This document shows, piece after piece, positions 6,587 through 15,323 of a DNA stretch of 38,953 nt; positions within the stretch are counted from its first letter, which is position 1, and each line of letters opens with the position of its first letter. The stretch lies in assembly GCA_964511945.1 (NCBI GenBank), contig CAZEHO010000028.1, positions 1-38,953 on the forward strand. The letters are read 5' to 3'. Below the pieces are notes generated by a model. The model saw only the letters and a program-made list of their open reading frames with translations. It had not been told where the DNA came from and searched no databases. This DNA is from CAZEHO01 sp964511945 (GTDB lineage Bacteria > Actinomycetota > Acidimicrobiia > Spongiisociales > UBA11373). A program made the position numbers and the translations under genes.

Positions 6587-8008
6587 CTAGATGTCGTAAT
6601 ACAGCTTGAACTCGTACGGGTGTGGCCGCAGGCGCATCTCGTCGACTTCGCTCTCTCGCTTGTAGGCGATCCAGTCCTTGACCAAATCCTCGGTGAACAC
6701 GCCGCCGGCGAGCAGGAACTCGTAGTCGTTCTCCAGGGCGTCGAGGCTCTCGTCCAACGAACCGGGTACCGAAGGCACCTTGGCCAGTTCCTCGGGGGGC
6801 AGGTCGTAGAGATCCTTGTCCACCGGAGCACCCGGATCGAGCTTGTTGGCGATGCCGTCCAGGCCTGCCATCAGCATCGCCGAGAAGGCGAGGTACGGGT
6901 TGGCCGACGGATCGGGGCAGCGGAACTCGAGGCGCTTCGCCTTCGGGCTCTGCGAGTACGTCGGTATCCGCACTGCGGCGGAGCGGTTCCGCTGGCTGTA
7001 CACCAGGTTGACCGGGGCCTCGTAGCCCGGAACCAGCCGGCGATACGAGTTGGTCGTCGGAGCCGCAAAGGCCAGCACCGCACCTGCATGCTTGAGGAGG
7101 CCGCCGATGTACCAGCGAGCCAGATCCGACAGGCCGGCATAGCCGGTCTCGTCGTAGAACAGTGGCTTGCCGTCGGTCCAGAGGCTCTGGTGGGTGTGCA
7201 TCCCGGAGCCGTTGTCCTGGAAGATTGGCTTCGGCATGAACGTGACCGTTTTGCCGTACTGCCAGCCGACGTTCTTCACGATGTACTTGAACATCGTGAC
7301 CCGGTCGGCGGTCTTCAGCAGGGTGTCGAACCGGATGTCGATCTCTGCCTGACCGGCAGTTCCGACCTCGTGGTGCTGCAACTCAACCGGAATCCCGGCC
7401 TCGAGGAGCGCCATCGACATCTCCGACCGTAGGTCCTGATAGTGATCGGTCGGCGGGACGGGGAAGTACCCCTCCTTGTACCGGGGCTTGTACGCAAGGT
7501 TGCCGCCAGGCTCATCGGCGCCGGAGTTCCAGGCGCCTTCGATCGAATCGACCTCGTAGAAGGCCGAGAACTGGTTCTGGTCGAATCGAGCGGAGTCGAA
7601 AATGTAGAACTCGGCCTCGGGACCCCAGAACGACTCCTCGGCCACCCCGGTGCTGCGCAGATACTCCTCTGCCTTGGCGGCGACGTAGCGGGGGTCCTTG
7701 TCGTAGGGCTGGCCGGTGATCGGATCCTTGACGTTGCAGTAGATGATCAGCGTCTTGTGATCACGGAAGCGGTCGTCGACGGCGGTGTCCGGATCCGGAA
7801 CCAGGATCATGTCGGATTCCTGGATCTGCTGGAAACCGCGAATCGAGGATCCATCGAAGCCGAAACCCTCTTCGAAGCCACTCTCGTCGAGTTCGGACGC
7901 GGGAATCGTGAAGTGCTGGACTTGACCGGGAAGGTCGCAGAAGCGCAAGTCGACGAAGTCGTACCCGCCCTCTGCAATCATCGCCAACACATCGCTCGGG
8001 GATGCCAT
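6587..8008 (-). CDS. glnA: Glutamine synthetase type I (GSI-beta)
   Basis: A 473-aa enzyme that makes glutamine from glutamate, ammonium and ATP, and acts as a dodecamer. The sequence shows the GFDGSSIRGF substrate loop, the metal-site GPEAEFYIFD, HHEVGTAGQAEID, the NGSGMHTHQSLW active-site strand and PGYEAPVNL. The length and a DKDLYDLPPEE site near residue 400, whose tyrosine is the adenylylation target in this subtype, identify GSI-beta. ATG at 8008 is chosen because AGGAGAG lies just upstream; the open frame continues to 8134 without family similarity. It is divergent from glnA2, and the shared spacer holds a candidate GlnR site. Confidence 0.96.
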   Translation of the reverse strand: MASPSDVLAMIAEGGYDFVDLRFCDLPGQVQHFTIPASELDESGFEEGFGFDGSSIRGFQQIQESDMILVPDPDTAVDDRFRDHKTLIIYCNVKDPITGQPYDKDPRYVAAKAEEYLRSTGVAEESFWGPEAEFYIFDSARFDQNQFSAFYEVDSIEGAWNSGADEPGGNLAYKPRYKEGYFPVPPTDHYQDLRSEMSMALLEAGIPVELQHHEVGTAGQAEIDIRFDTLLKTADRVTMFKYIVKNVGWQYGKTVTFMPKPIFQDNGSGMHTHQSLWTDGKPLFYDETGYAGLSDLARWYIGGLLKHAGAVLAFAAPTTNSYRRLVPGYEAPVNLVYSQRNRSAAVRIPTYSQSPKAKRLEFRCPDPSANPYLAFSAMLMAGLDGIANKLDPGAPVDKDLYDLPPEELAKVPSVPGSLDESLDALENDYEFLLAGGVFTEDLVKDWIAYKRESEVDEMRLRPHPYEFKLYYDI

Positions 8009-8067
8009 AGCTCTCCTCAACCTCGTGAATCGTCGTGATGTTTGTACCGAATCAGCATTGCTCGCCG

Positions 8068-8094
8068 GTTGCCGAATTGTGAATAGAAGGTTTC
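8068..8094 (-). promoter_or_regulatory. Candidate GlnR operator between glnA and glnA2
   Basis: Read on the minus strand: GAAAC, six bases, TTCAC, six bases, GCAAC. The actinobacterial GlnR pattern is gTnAC-n6-GaAAC repeated with six-base spacing. The central and last boxes each match with one deviation, and the first is a perfect GaAAC box in the right phase. The position between the two glutamine synthetase genes and near a glnR-like gene supports the idea. Confidence 0.35.
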
Positions 8095-8145
8095 GAGCAT
8101 GGTCGGGTGGCACCACCTCCCGTACCATGACCAACCGGAGGTCCT

Positions 8146-9474
8146 ATGGCGAAGCAGGAAGAGTACGTACTCCGAACCATCGAGGAGCGGGGCATCCGGT
8201 TCATCCGGCTGTGGTTCACCGATGTCCTCGGGTTTCTGAAGTCGTTTGCAATCACCCCGGCCGAACTCGAGACGGCATTCGAAGAGGGAATGGGGTTCGA
8301 CGGTTCGTCGATCGACGGCTTCTCACGGGTCCAGGAAGCCGACATGCTGGCCCGGCCCGACCCGACATCGTTCCAAGTGCTCCCCTGGCAGAGCGAGCGG
8401 GACGGCGCCGCCAGGATGTTCTGCAATATCGTCACCCCGGACGGGGAGCCGTTTGAGGGGGATCCGCGGAGCGTCTTGGCGCGCAATCTGCAGAGGGCCG
8501 CCGATCTGGGGTTCACGTTCTTCGTGGGCCCGGAGGTCGAATACTTCTACTTCGCCGACGCGGGTGAGGAACCGCAGGTACTAGACCGCGGCGGGTATTT
8601 CGACCTGACGCCGCTCGACGTTGCGCAGAAGTACCGCCGCCAGACGATCACCTCATTGGAGAGCCTCGGGATCCCGGTCGAACTCTCACATCACGAGGTG
8701 TCGCCGAGCCAGCATGAGTTGGACCTCCGCTACACCGACGCCCTGACCATGGCCGACAACCTCATGACGACCCGCCTCGTCGTGAAGGAGGTGGCCATGG
8801 AGAACGGCATCTACGCGACCTTCATGCCGAAGCCGTTGGAGGGGACCGACGGGAATGCCCTCCACCTTCATCTCTCCCTGTTCGAGGGCGATCGGAACGC
8901 GTTCAGCGAGCCCGGGGCTGCGTCCGGGCTCTCCAAGATCGGAGAGGGCTTCATCGCCGGCCTGCTGCGTCATGGCCGCGAGATCACCGCGGTCACCAAC
9001 CAGTGGGTGAACTCGTACAAACGATTGGTCGCCGGCTTCGAGGCACCTGTGTACCTGACCTGGGCCCACAACAACCAGTCGGCCCTCATCCGGGTCCCGA
9101 CTCCCAAGCGCGGGAAGACCACCTCGACCCGCATCGAGTACCGGGCCGCCGACCCGGCCACCAACCCGTACCTGGCCTTCTCGGTGATCCTGGCGGCGGG
9201 CTTGGCCGGGATCGAGGGCAACTACGAACTGCCGGCAGAGACCTCGGCGAACATCCACGAATGGACCCGAGACGAGCGTCGTGCAGCCGGCATCAAGCGT
9301 TTGCCGGGCACTCTCGACGAGGCTCTGGACGAAATGCGTGACTCGGAACTGGTTGCCGGAGCCCTCGGTGAGCACGTCTTCGAGTGGTTTCTTCGCAACA
9401 AGCGGCGGGAGTGGGACCGCTACCAGCGCCACGTTTCCCGCTACGAGCTACGCGAGTACCTGCCGATCCTGTAG
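8146..9474 (+). CDS. glnA2: Second glutamine synthetase (GlnA2/GSI-alpha type)
   Basis: A 442-aa glutamine synthetase homologue, shorter than the divergent glnA product. It keeps GFDGSSIDGF, GPEVEYFYF, HHEVSPSQHELD, the histidine-rich NALHLHLSLF strand, and NSYKRLVAGFEAP. It lacks the adenylylation-site segment, so it should escape adenylyltransferase control. Length and ending resemble mycobacterial/streptomycete GlnA2, some of which act on polyamines or other amines rather than ammonium. The ATG follows GGAGG by a few bases. The glnR start lies two bases after its stop, indicating one operon. Confidence 0.93.
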   Translation: MAKQEEYVLRTIEERGIRFIRLWFTDVLGFLKSFAITPAELETAFEEGMGFDGSSIDGFSRVQEADMLARPDPTSFQVLPWQSERDGAARMFCNIVTPDGEPFEGDPRSVLARNLQRAADLGFTFFVGPEVEYFYFADAGEEPQVLDRGGYFDLTPLDVAQKYRRQTITSLESLGIPVELSHHEVSPSQHELDLRYTDALTMADNLMTTRLVVKEVAMENGIYATFMPKPLEGTDGNALHLHLSLFEGDRNAFSEPGAASGLSKIGEGFIAGLLRHGREITAVTNQWVNSYKRLVAGFEAPVYLTWAHNNQSALIRVPTPKRGKTTSTRIEYRAADPATNPYLAFSVILAAGLAGIEGNYELPAETSANIHEWTRDERRAAGIKRLPGTLDEALDEMRDSELVAGALGEHVFEWFLRNKRREWDRYQRHVSRYELREYLPIL

Positions 9475-9476
9475 TC

Positions 9477-10130
9477 ATGCTCGTCGCCCTGCACCCCGAG
9501 CAGCCGTCGACGGCCCTCAGCGAGGGCCTGCTCGAAGCGGGGGTGCGCCCGGTTCCCGTTGTCGATGCAGCCGCGGTCACCGAACTCGAGCCGCCCGAAG
9601 GCTGGGGAGCGGTCGTCGTTGAAGTCGGTGCGGAGGATCATGCTCAGGCGATGGCCCTGGCGAGACGAGTCCGCGAAGCAGGGGTGGCCCCGGTGCTCGT
9701 CGTACTGAGCCGGGCCCAGACCGAACTCCTCGACGGTACCGAGGCTTACGACGACTTCCTGCTGTCGCCGATCGACCGGGAGGAACTCCGGATCCGGCTC
9801 ACCCGCCTGATCGGGACCGATGCGACCGACGCCGACACCGAACTCGTGAGGTTCAAGGATCTCGAGCTCAATCCGGCCACCTACCAGGCACTACTGGGTG
9901 AGCACCCTCTCGACCTGACGTTCATGGAGTACGAGTTGCTGCGCTTTTTCGCGGGCAATCCGGGTCGGGTGTGGAGCCGGGAGCAGTTGCTGTCGCGGGT
10001 CTGGGGATACGACTACTTCGGTGGTGCCCGCACCGTCGACGTCCATGTCCGGCGGCTCCGAGCGAAGCTGGGTGAGGAGCGGGCTTCGTGGATCACGACG
10101 GTGCGCTCGGTGGGCTACCGGTTTGGTTGA
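9477..10130 (+). CDS. glnR: GlnR-like atypical OmpR-family regulator
   Basis: A 217-aa DNA-binding protein. The degenerate receiver domain (1-115) has GAVVVEVG, a glutamate where GlnR and true receivers carry the acceptor aspartate. The usual conserved lysine segment is replaced by LLSPID. The winged-helix C-terminus (about 125-217) closely follows the GlnR pattern: PLDLTFMEYELLRFF, WSREQLLSRVWGYDYFGG, TVDVHVRRLRAKLG, SVGYRFG. GlnR controls nitrogen genes in actinomycetes, and its position directly after glnA2 supports that role. ATG at 9477 sits two bases after the glnA2 stop; upstream codons in this frame are shadow sequence. Regulation by phosphorylation looks unlikely. Confidence 0.85.
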   Translation: MLVALHPEQPSTALSEGLLEAGVRPVPVVDAAAVTELEPPEGWGAVVVEVGAEDHAQAMALARRVREAGVAPVLVVLSRAQTELLDGTEAYDDFLLSPIDREELRIRLTRLIGTDATDADTELVRFKDLELNPATYQALLGEHPLDLTFMEYELLRFFAGNPGRVWSREQLLSRVWGYDYFGGARTVDVHVRRLRAKLGEERASWITTVRSVGYRFG

Positions 10131-11097
10131 GCGACCACCGGTCACCGTCGTCATCCCCGTCTTCAACGGCGCGTCCGTCGTCACCGCAGCAATCCGATCC
10201 GCTCTCGACCAGGACTACGAGGCACCCCTCGATGTCGTTGTCGCTGTCGCTCCGGGCACCGATGACACCGCGGCCTTGGTCGCAGGCCTCGCCGACACTG
10301 ATTCCCGGATCACCGTGGTGGACAACCCATCCGGCAACACCTCAGCAGGCCTCAACGCCGCCATCGCCGCCGCAACCGGAACGGTCATCGTGCGCTGCGA
10401 TGCCCAGGCCCGGCTGCCCGCCGGCTACGTAACACGGGCCGTCGACCTCCTGGCCGAGACCGGCGCCGACAACGTGGGTGGCATCCAGGCCGCAACCGGA
10501 ACGACGTTCCTGCAGCGCGCCGTCGCGCTCGCCCAGTCCCATCCGCTCGGCGTGGGTGATGCCCGTTACCGCACCGGCGGAGATCCCGGCGAGACCGACA
10601 CCGTGTATCTCGGAGTGTTCCGCTGCGAAGCCCTCGAGCGGGTTGGGGGATTCGACGAAACCCTGGTCCGCAACCAGGACTACGAACTCAACTGGCGGAT
10701 CCGCGAGTCGGGAGGGACGGTGTACTTCCACCCCGATCTGCGGGTCGCCTACTTCCCCAGGTCGCGGCTGTCCGATCTATGGCGCCAGTACCACGAGTAC
10801 GGCACCTGGAAGCGGGAGATGCTGCGGCGCCACCCGGGATCACTGCGATGGCGCCAGCTCGTTGCGCCGGCTCTCGTGATCGGATTGGTGCTTTCCCTCA
10901 TCCTGCTGGCCAGTCCGGTATGGCCGACGTCAGCGATCGTTCCCGCCCTCTACGGCGGTGCGCTGGTTGGAGCCGCCTTCTCGACCTGGATCCGGCACCG
11001 GAGCGCCGCCGGTTTGGCACTCCCGCTGGTGCTCCCCACAATGCACCTCGCCTGGGGAAGTGGATTCCTGTTCGGACGACCGAAGGTGCCGGAGTAG
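10123..11097 (+). CDS. ExoA-like membrane glycosyltransferase, family 2
   Basis: A 324-aa GT-A-fold glycosyltransferase. The N-terminal domain starts VTVVIPVFNGA and continues with VVDNPSGNTSAGLN. The expected DxD region reads RCDAQARL, as in ExoA-type enzymes, followed by VGGFDETLVRNQDYELNWR (acceptor/base region). Two or three hydrophobic helices follow at about 245-310, implying membrane attachment. No ATG or GTG lies near the domain start. TTG at 10123 overlaps glnR by eight bases and is the most likely start, so translation would be coupled. It probably adds a sugar to a lipid-linked or surface glycan, perhaps in the same pathway as the cluster starting at 12909. Confidence 0.8.
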   Translation: MVERPPVTVVIPVFNGASVVTAAIRSALDQDYEAPLDVVVAVAPGTDDTAALVAGLADTDSRITVVDNPSGNTSAGLNAAIAAATGTVIVRCDAQARLPAGYVTRAVDLLAETGADNVGGIQAATGTTFLQRAVALAQSHPLGVGDARYRTGGDPGETDTVYLGVFRCEALERVGGFDETLVRNQDYELNWRIRESGGTVYFHPDLRVAYFPRSRLSDLWRQYHEYGTWKREMLRRHPGSLRWRQLVAPALVIGLVLSLILLASPVWPTSAIVPALYGGALVGAAFSTWIRHRSAAGLALPLVLPTMHLAWGSGFLFGRPKVPE

Positions 11098-11143
11098 GAC
11101 CCTGCTGTCCAAGGGACCGACGGTTACGCCGTCGGCCCATTCC

Positions 11144-12271
11144 TCATCGGAGCACGTAGATGTTGCGCTCCTCGCAGATCCGGTGGAGTTCGTCCGGCCA
11201 GATCGTCACGCTCACCTCGCCGAGGTGGGCCTTGCGGAGCAGATACATGTAGGTCCGGGATTGCCCGATTCCGCCGCCGATGCTGAGCGGGATCTCGTCG
11301 TTGAGGATCGCCTGGTGGTAGGGCAGTGCCAGGTTCTCGGCGAGCCCCGCCATCTCCATCTGCTGCACCAGGGTCTCCTTGGTGACCCGGACCCCCATCG
11401 ACGTAAGCTCGTGGCGCCGCTTGGTGACCGGATTCCACACCAGGATGTCCCCGTTGAGACCATGCATCGGGCGCCCATCCTTGGAGACCGTCGGCGTGAC
11501 CCAATCGTCGTAGTCGGCGGCCCGCATCTCGTGGGGATAGCCATCCTCGAGCAGGTAGCCGATACCGATGATGAACACCGCCGGGTAGTCCTGGAGGATC
11601 GCGGTTTCCCGCTGCTTGCGGGGCAGGTCCGGGTAGGCCTCAAGGATTTCCTCGGCGTGGATGAAGTGGAGTTCCTCTGGGATTTCCGGGTACCGACCGT
11701 CCTCCAGTTGCGGGAATGTTTCCCGAACCCGTTGGCCGGCCTCGACCAGCACGCTCCAGATGCGCTTCACGGTGTCCTCGAGATAATCGAGGGTCCGATC
11801 CTCGTCGGTGATGACTCGCTCCCAATCCCACTGATCCACATAGGAGCTGTGATCGTGGTCGAGGAAGTAGTCCTTGCGGACGGCCTTCATGTCCGTGCAC
11901 ACGCCCTCACCGATTGTGCAGCCGAACTGGCTGAGTGCGACCCGCTTCCACTTGGTCGCCGCCTGCACGATCTGAGCATTGAGCCGTGGTTCGATCCCCA
12001 GCCCCGCCGGGAACTCGACGGGGGTCCGCGACCCGTCCCGATCCAGCATGTCGTTGACGCCGCTCTCCCGCGTCACGATCAGCGGGACCTGCACCATCTT
12101 CAGGTTCAGCTCACGGCACAGGCCGTCCTCGATGGTCTGCTTGGCAAGGAACAGCGCCTCCATCGTCTCCATCGGGGTCAGCGCAGTGTCGTAGTCGGTC
12201 GGGAGGATCTTGGCGACCTCCTCGTAGGTACTGATCCCGGGGCCGGCAAGGTCGGCGGTCTTGTCGTTCAT
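11144..12271 (-). CDS. asnA: Aspartate-ammonia ligase (AsnA)
   Basis: A 375-aa ammonia-dependent asparagine synthetase of the class II tRNA-synthetase fold (aspartate + NH4+ + ATP to asparagine, AMP and PPi). Recognisable blocks are ATKWKRVALSQF, SSYVDQWDWERV, YPDLPRKQRE, AADYDDWVTP, GLNGDILVWNP and IGGGIGQSR (motif 3). ATG at 12271 is chosen because GGAGG lies four bases upstream; the frame continues to 12367 without similarity. It is about 30 aa longer than E. coli AsnA, with extra N-terminal residues. Its use of ammonium fits the neighbouring glnA, glnA2 and glnR. Confidence 0.95.
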   Translation of the reverse strand: MNDKTADLAGPGISTYEEVAKILPTDYDTALTPMETMEALFLAKQTIEDGLCRELNLKMVQVPLIVTRESGVNDMLDRDGSRTPVEFPAGLGIEPRLNAQIVQAATKWKRVALSQFGCTIGEGVCTDMKAVRKDYFLDHDHSSYVDQWDWERVITDEDRTLDYLEDTVKRIWSVLVEAGQRVRETFPQLEDGRYPEIPEELHFIHAEEILEAYPDLPRKQRETAILQDYPAVFIIGIGYLLEDGYPHEMRAADYDDWVTPTVSKDGRPMHGLNGDILVWNPVTKRRHELTSMGVRVTKETLVQQMEMAGLAENLALPYHQAILNDEIPLSIGGGIGQSRTYMYLLRKAHLGEVSVTIWPDELHRICEERNIYVLR

Positions 12272-12424
12272 GACGCCTCCGATCGGGGGAAGAGGGAAAC
12301 CGGTCGATGGCCGAACACCATCGCCGGCGGCTGCGAGGTGCGAGACAGCAGCATCACCACCTGTCACTGTGCACCGCCCCCACGGGCCCGGCCAGAGGCT
12401 TTGGTCCAGGCCTCGTTCGGACCC

Positions 12425-12865
12425 TTACTCCCCGGCGTCGCCGGGCAGGCACTCCCCGCGGAAGAACGCCCATTCCTCGCACTCGACCCCGTTCGGGAAG
12501 ACACAGACGCCGTAGGTTCCATTGGCGTCGGTTCTCATCTCCAGGCGCCCGCCCTCGTCGATGCAGTGGACAGAAGCCGGATTGGCCAATCCGGGACCGG
12601 GCTCGGAGGGACCCTCGCCGACATCGCCGGGCGAGCAGTCACCGTGGAAGAACTCCCACTCCGGGCACTCTGCACCGTTCGGGAAGATGCAGTAGCCGTT
12701 CTGGCCGCCTTCCTCGTCGCGGATGTCCAGCTCCCCGCCCTGCTCGATGCAGAACACCGACGCCGGGTTGGCCAATTCCTCCCCCGGGTCATCGTCGTCG
12801 GAGCACGCGGGGAACACAATCAGGATCAGCAGCAGGCTTGGGATCAAGAAGCGGATGGTGCGCAC
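12425..12865 (-). CDS. Lipoprotein with two DUF333 repeats
   Basis: A 146-aa protein. A short basic start, the hydrophobic helix FLIPSLLLILIVF and a PAC sequence suggest a lipoprotein signal with the cysteine at about residue 21, although the lipobox is imperfect. Two copies of the DUF333 pattern follow: LANPASVFCIEQGG...CIFPNGAECPEWEFFHGDC, and LANPASVHCIDEGG...CVFPNGVECEEWAFFRGEC. Each has four cysteines, probably disulfide-bonded outside the membrane. DUF333 occurs in small secreted proteins of unknown role. GTG at 12865 has GAGGA upstream. It lies 153 bases before asnA in the same direction. Confidence 0.8.
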   Translation of the reverse strand: MRTIRFLIPSLLLILIVFPACSDDDDPGEELANPASVFCIEQGGELDIRDEEGGQNGYCIFPNGAECPEWEFFHGDCSPGDVGEGPSEPGPGLANPASVHCIDEGGRLEMRTDANGTYGVCVFPNGVECEEWAFFRGECLPGDAGE

Positions 12866-12908
12866 GATGAGGTCCTCGTTGTCACGCGCCCCCTCTTCTC
12901 CTCCGACG

Positions 12909-13970
12909 CTAGCCGCCTGAGGCGAGTTCCCGGTAGAACCTGCGGACATCGGCGCCGGGCCAGACCAGATCGGCCCGAAGCTTCGGGGCGGCCGCGGCAA
13001 GATCGGTACGAAGGGCGTCGTCTGCGGCAGCCGCATCAACGCCAGCGGCAGCGGCCGCCGAGTCCGCGGGCGCAACGAAGGAGATCCCGTGCATTCCGAC
13101 CGTCCCGTCGCGGCTCCCCGGCAGGTCACTCGCCACCACCGGGATGCCCAACTGCAGGTACTCGATGAGCTTGGTCGGCATCGAGTGCCGGTAGTTGGGG
13201 AGATCGTGCAGCAGGGAGAGCCCCACCGCCGCGGAGGCGGCTCGTTCCATGGCTTCGCGATGTGGAAGCCATCCGGTGAGGGTCAGGTCGACCCCTCGCT
13301 GCTCGGCCAGTTCTCGCATCCGGCTGGCGATATCACCTGGGCAGCGCCCGATCACCACGAGGGGGCGACGGGTCTCACCGCGGCCGACAGCCTCCACCAT
13401 GTCCAGTGCCCCGCGTGCCTCGGTGACGTCTCCCACGTAGACCACCGAGCCATCGCTTGGAGCGGGATCGGGGAGCCCGCCTGCCGCCGGGTAGTTCGGG
13501 AACACCGGATGGTCCCCCTTGAAGAGCCTGCGATATCCGGGTTCGGCCAGGGTGATCGTGCAGAAGCGCTCGGCCGAGTTGAACAGCCGGGCTGCGATCC
13601 ATGCCAGCGGTGCCCGGAGCGCAGGGACAATCCACGGGCGCTGACGGATCAGTGCCGGAGCGTCCTCGTGGATGTCGACCACCACCGGGATTCTCCGGAT
13701 CAAACGAACCAGTAGTGCAGCCGGAATCAACTCGTGGTCGTGCACGGAAACCAGATCGACGTCCCCCCGCATCATCTGAGCGAGGGCGCGGAACCAGCGC
13801 ACCACCCGCCCGCCTTCGAGCGGGATCCATTCGAGGTCCGCTGTATCGACAGGTGCGGGGAGCTTGGCGGCGTAGCGGACGTCGAACTCCCCGGACAGTG
13901 ACCGGATCGTGCGCTCGCGTATCCGCGGATCGTCGGACTGATGGACCGAGGTGACGACCAGAACCGTCAC
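12909..13970 (-). CDS. Family 4-type glycosyltransferase
   Basis: A 353-aa GT-B-fold enzyme. The N-terminal half has a VTSVHQSDDPRIRERT start and VSVHDHELIPAALL. The C-terminal donor-binding half has VVYVGDVTEARG, LTLTGWLPHREAME and the PTKLIEYLQLGIPVVASD motif, whose E is the usual nucleotide-sugar ligand. The product is presumably a glycan intermediate on the cytoplasmic side. Its GTG start overlaps the stop of the nucleotide-sugar dehydrogenase (GTGA), so the two are coupled and the enzyme may use the uronic acid made by that dehydrogenase, though the sequence does not prove it. Confidence 0.85.
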   Translation of the reverse strand: MTVLVVTSVHQSDDPRIRERTIRSLSGEFDVRYAAKLPAPVDTADLEWIPLEGGRVVRWFRALAQMMRGDVDLVSVHDHELIPAALLVRLIRRIPVVVDIHEDAPALIRQRPWIVPALRAPLAWIAARLFNSAERFCTITLAEPGYRRLFKGDHPVFPNYPAAGGLPDPAPSDGSVVYVGDVTEARGALDMVEAVGRGETRRPLVVIGRCPGDIASRMRELAEQRGVDLTLTGWLPHREAMERAASAAVGLSLLHDLPNYRHSMPTKLIEYLQLGIPVVASDLPGSRDGTVGMHGISFVAPADSAAAAAGVDAAAADDALRTDLAAAAPKLRADLVWPGADVRRFYRELASGG

Positions 13971-15250
13971 AACACGACAACGTTGCCGGCGTCGAGCCCC
14001 CGCCTCCGGTAGGTCCCGCGAGCATCGAAGACCACCGGAACGGCAGCGGCCAGCGCCTCGTAGTCGAAGGCGTCATGGTCGGTCAGGACCAGTGCAGCCG
14101 CCTCCCCACCGGGACCCGATGCCGCCGGGTACCCGTGGGTCTCGATCTGGTCGGGGCCAACGAGCGGATCCCAGACGGAGATCTCGGCGCCGCGTCGGCG
14201 AAGTTCGTCCAGCACGTCGAGCGCCGGAGACTCTCGGTCGTCTGAGACATTTGGCTTGAACGCGATTCCCACCGCAAGCAACTTCGTCCCGAATACCGGC
14301 AGGCCGCGCTCGTTCAGCAGGTCCGCGATCCGGCCCGCGGTGTACGCGGGCATCCGAAGATTGACGTCCTCCGCGAGGTCGATGAACCGTGTCGGGAACC
14401 CGGTCGCCTTGGCCCTCCAGGCCAAGTACTGCGGATCGAGCGGCACGCAGTGCCCGCCGACTCCGGGGCCCGGGTAGAAGGCCTGGAACCCGAACGGCTT
14501 GGTGTCGGCGGCGTCTACTACTTCCCAGATGTCGATGTCGAGTTCGTGAGCAAGCTGTGCCATCTCATTGATGAATCCGATGTTGACCGAGCGATACGTG
14601 TTCCCGAGCAGCTTGGTCATCTCGGCGGTGCGGGCCGTCGACACCAGGTGCACATCGTCGACCAGGCGGGCATACGCGGCCGCCGCTACCCGGCCGGATT
14701 CGCCGGTGACTCCACCGACCACCTTGGGGATGGATGCCAGATCGCGGCCGCTCCCGGGGTCAACCCGCTCCGGAGAGAAGGCCACGAAGATTTCCTCGTC
14801 GAGCACCAGGTGCCCGACAGCGGCAGCGGCCACGATCTCCTCAGTGGTACCGGGATAGGTGGTCGATTCGAGAGACACCAGCATGCCGGGGCGTGCTACC
14901 CGAGCCACCGTCGCCGACGCCGCCTCGATGAACGACATATCCGGTGCCCGGTGCTGGTTGAGCGGGCTGGGAACGCAGATGAACAGGGCATCGGCTTCAC
15001 TCAGCCGCTGCTCGTCTGCTGTGAGTTCCAGTCCCCGGCCGAGTGCATCCTGCAACACATCATCGGCCACGTCGTCGATGTGTGAGGCGCCGCCGTTGAG
15101 GCTGTCGACGACGCTCTGCGACACGTCGAACCCGATCGTCGGAACCCCCCGCCGCACGGCGCTCACCGCGAACGGCAAGCCCACATAGCCCAGCCCGATG
15201 ACGCCGGCGGTCCACTCGGAATCCCTGAAAAAGCTCACGCGATCGGTCAC
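13967..15250 (-). CDS. UDP-HexNAc 6-dehydrogenase (WbpA/TviB-like)
   Basis: A 427-aa NAD-dependent nucleotide-sugar dehydrogenase that oxidises the C6 hydroxyl to a carboxylate. It has the Rossmann loop VIGLGYVGLP, SLESTTYPGTTEE and FSPERVDPG. The catalytic-cysteine block is GPGVGGHCVPLDPQYL, and the C-terminal domain contains GIAFKPNVSDDRESPA. The STTYPGTT block and overall length favour the UDP-GlcNAc/ManNAc branch over plain UDP-glucose dehydrogenases, but substrate choice needs assay. GTG at 15250 has a GAGG motif upstream; GTG at 15265 is an alternative. It is divergent from the 15324 gene, and its stop overlaps the GT4 start. Confidence 0.9.
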   Translation of the reverse strand: MTDRVSFFRDSEWTAGVIGLGYVGLPFAVSAVRRGVPTIGFDVSQSVVDSLNGGASHIDDVADDVLQDALGRGLELTADEQRLSEADALFICVPSPLNQHRAPDMSFIEAASATVARVARPGMLVSLESTTYPGTTEEIVAAAAVGHLVLDEEIFVAFSPERVDPGSGRDLASIPKVVGGVTGESGRVAAAAYARLVDDVHLVSTARTAEMTKLLGNTYRSVNIGFINEMAQLAHELDIDIWEVVDAADTKPFGFQAFYPGPGVGGHCVPLDPQYLAWRAKATGFPTRFIDLAEDVNLRMPAYTAGRIADLLNERGLPVFGTKLLAVGIAFKPNVSDDRESPALDVLDELRRRGAEISVWDPLVGPDQIETHGYPAASGPGGEAAALVLTDHDAFDYEALAAAVPVVFDARGTYRRRGLDAGNVVVL

Positions 15251-15310
15251 CCGCACCTCGGCCACTCGGAGTAGTGCCAGTCTATCTGCGACCCAACTCC
15301 GCTCCCCTGC

Positions 15311-15316
15311 GACAAT
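15311..15316 (+). promoter_or_regulatory. Likely -10 box of the 15324 gene (leaderless)
   Basis: GACAAT ends seven bases before the ATG at 15324, in the same geometry as the other leaderless-type boxes. No ribosome-binding motif is present. A TAGACT on the opposite strand may serve the divergent dehydrogenase gene. Confidence 0.3.
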
Positions 15317-15323
15317 CCGTCCG

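Noticed and set aside
12272..12424. Possible riboswitch or T-box leader before asnA
   Set aside because: No T-box core, specifier loop or terminator/antiterminator pair is visible; only weak short inverted repeats.
10958..13168. A 736-aa plus-strand open frame
   Set aside because: It lies opposite asnA, the DUF333 gene and part of a glycosyltransferase, all of which have clear family motifs; the frame itself has none.
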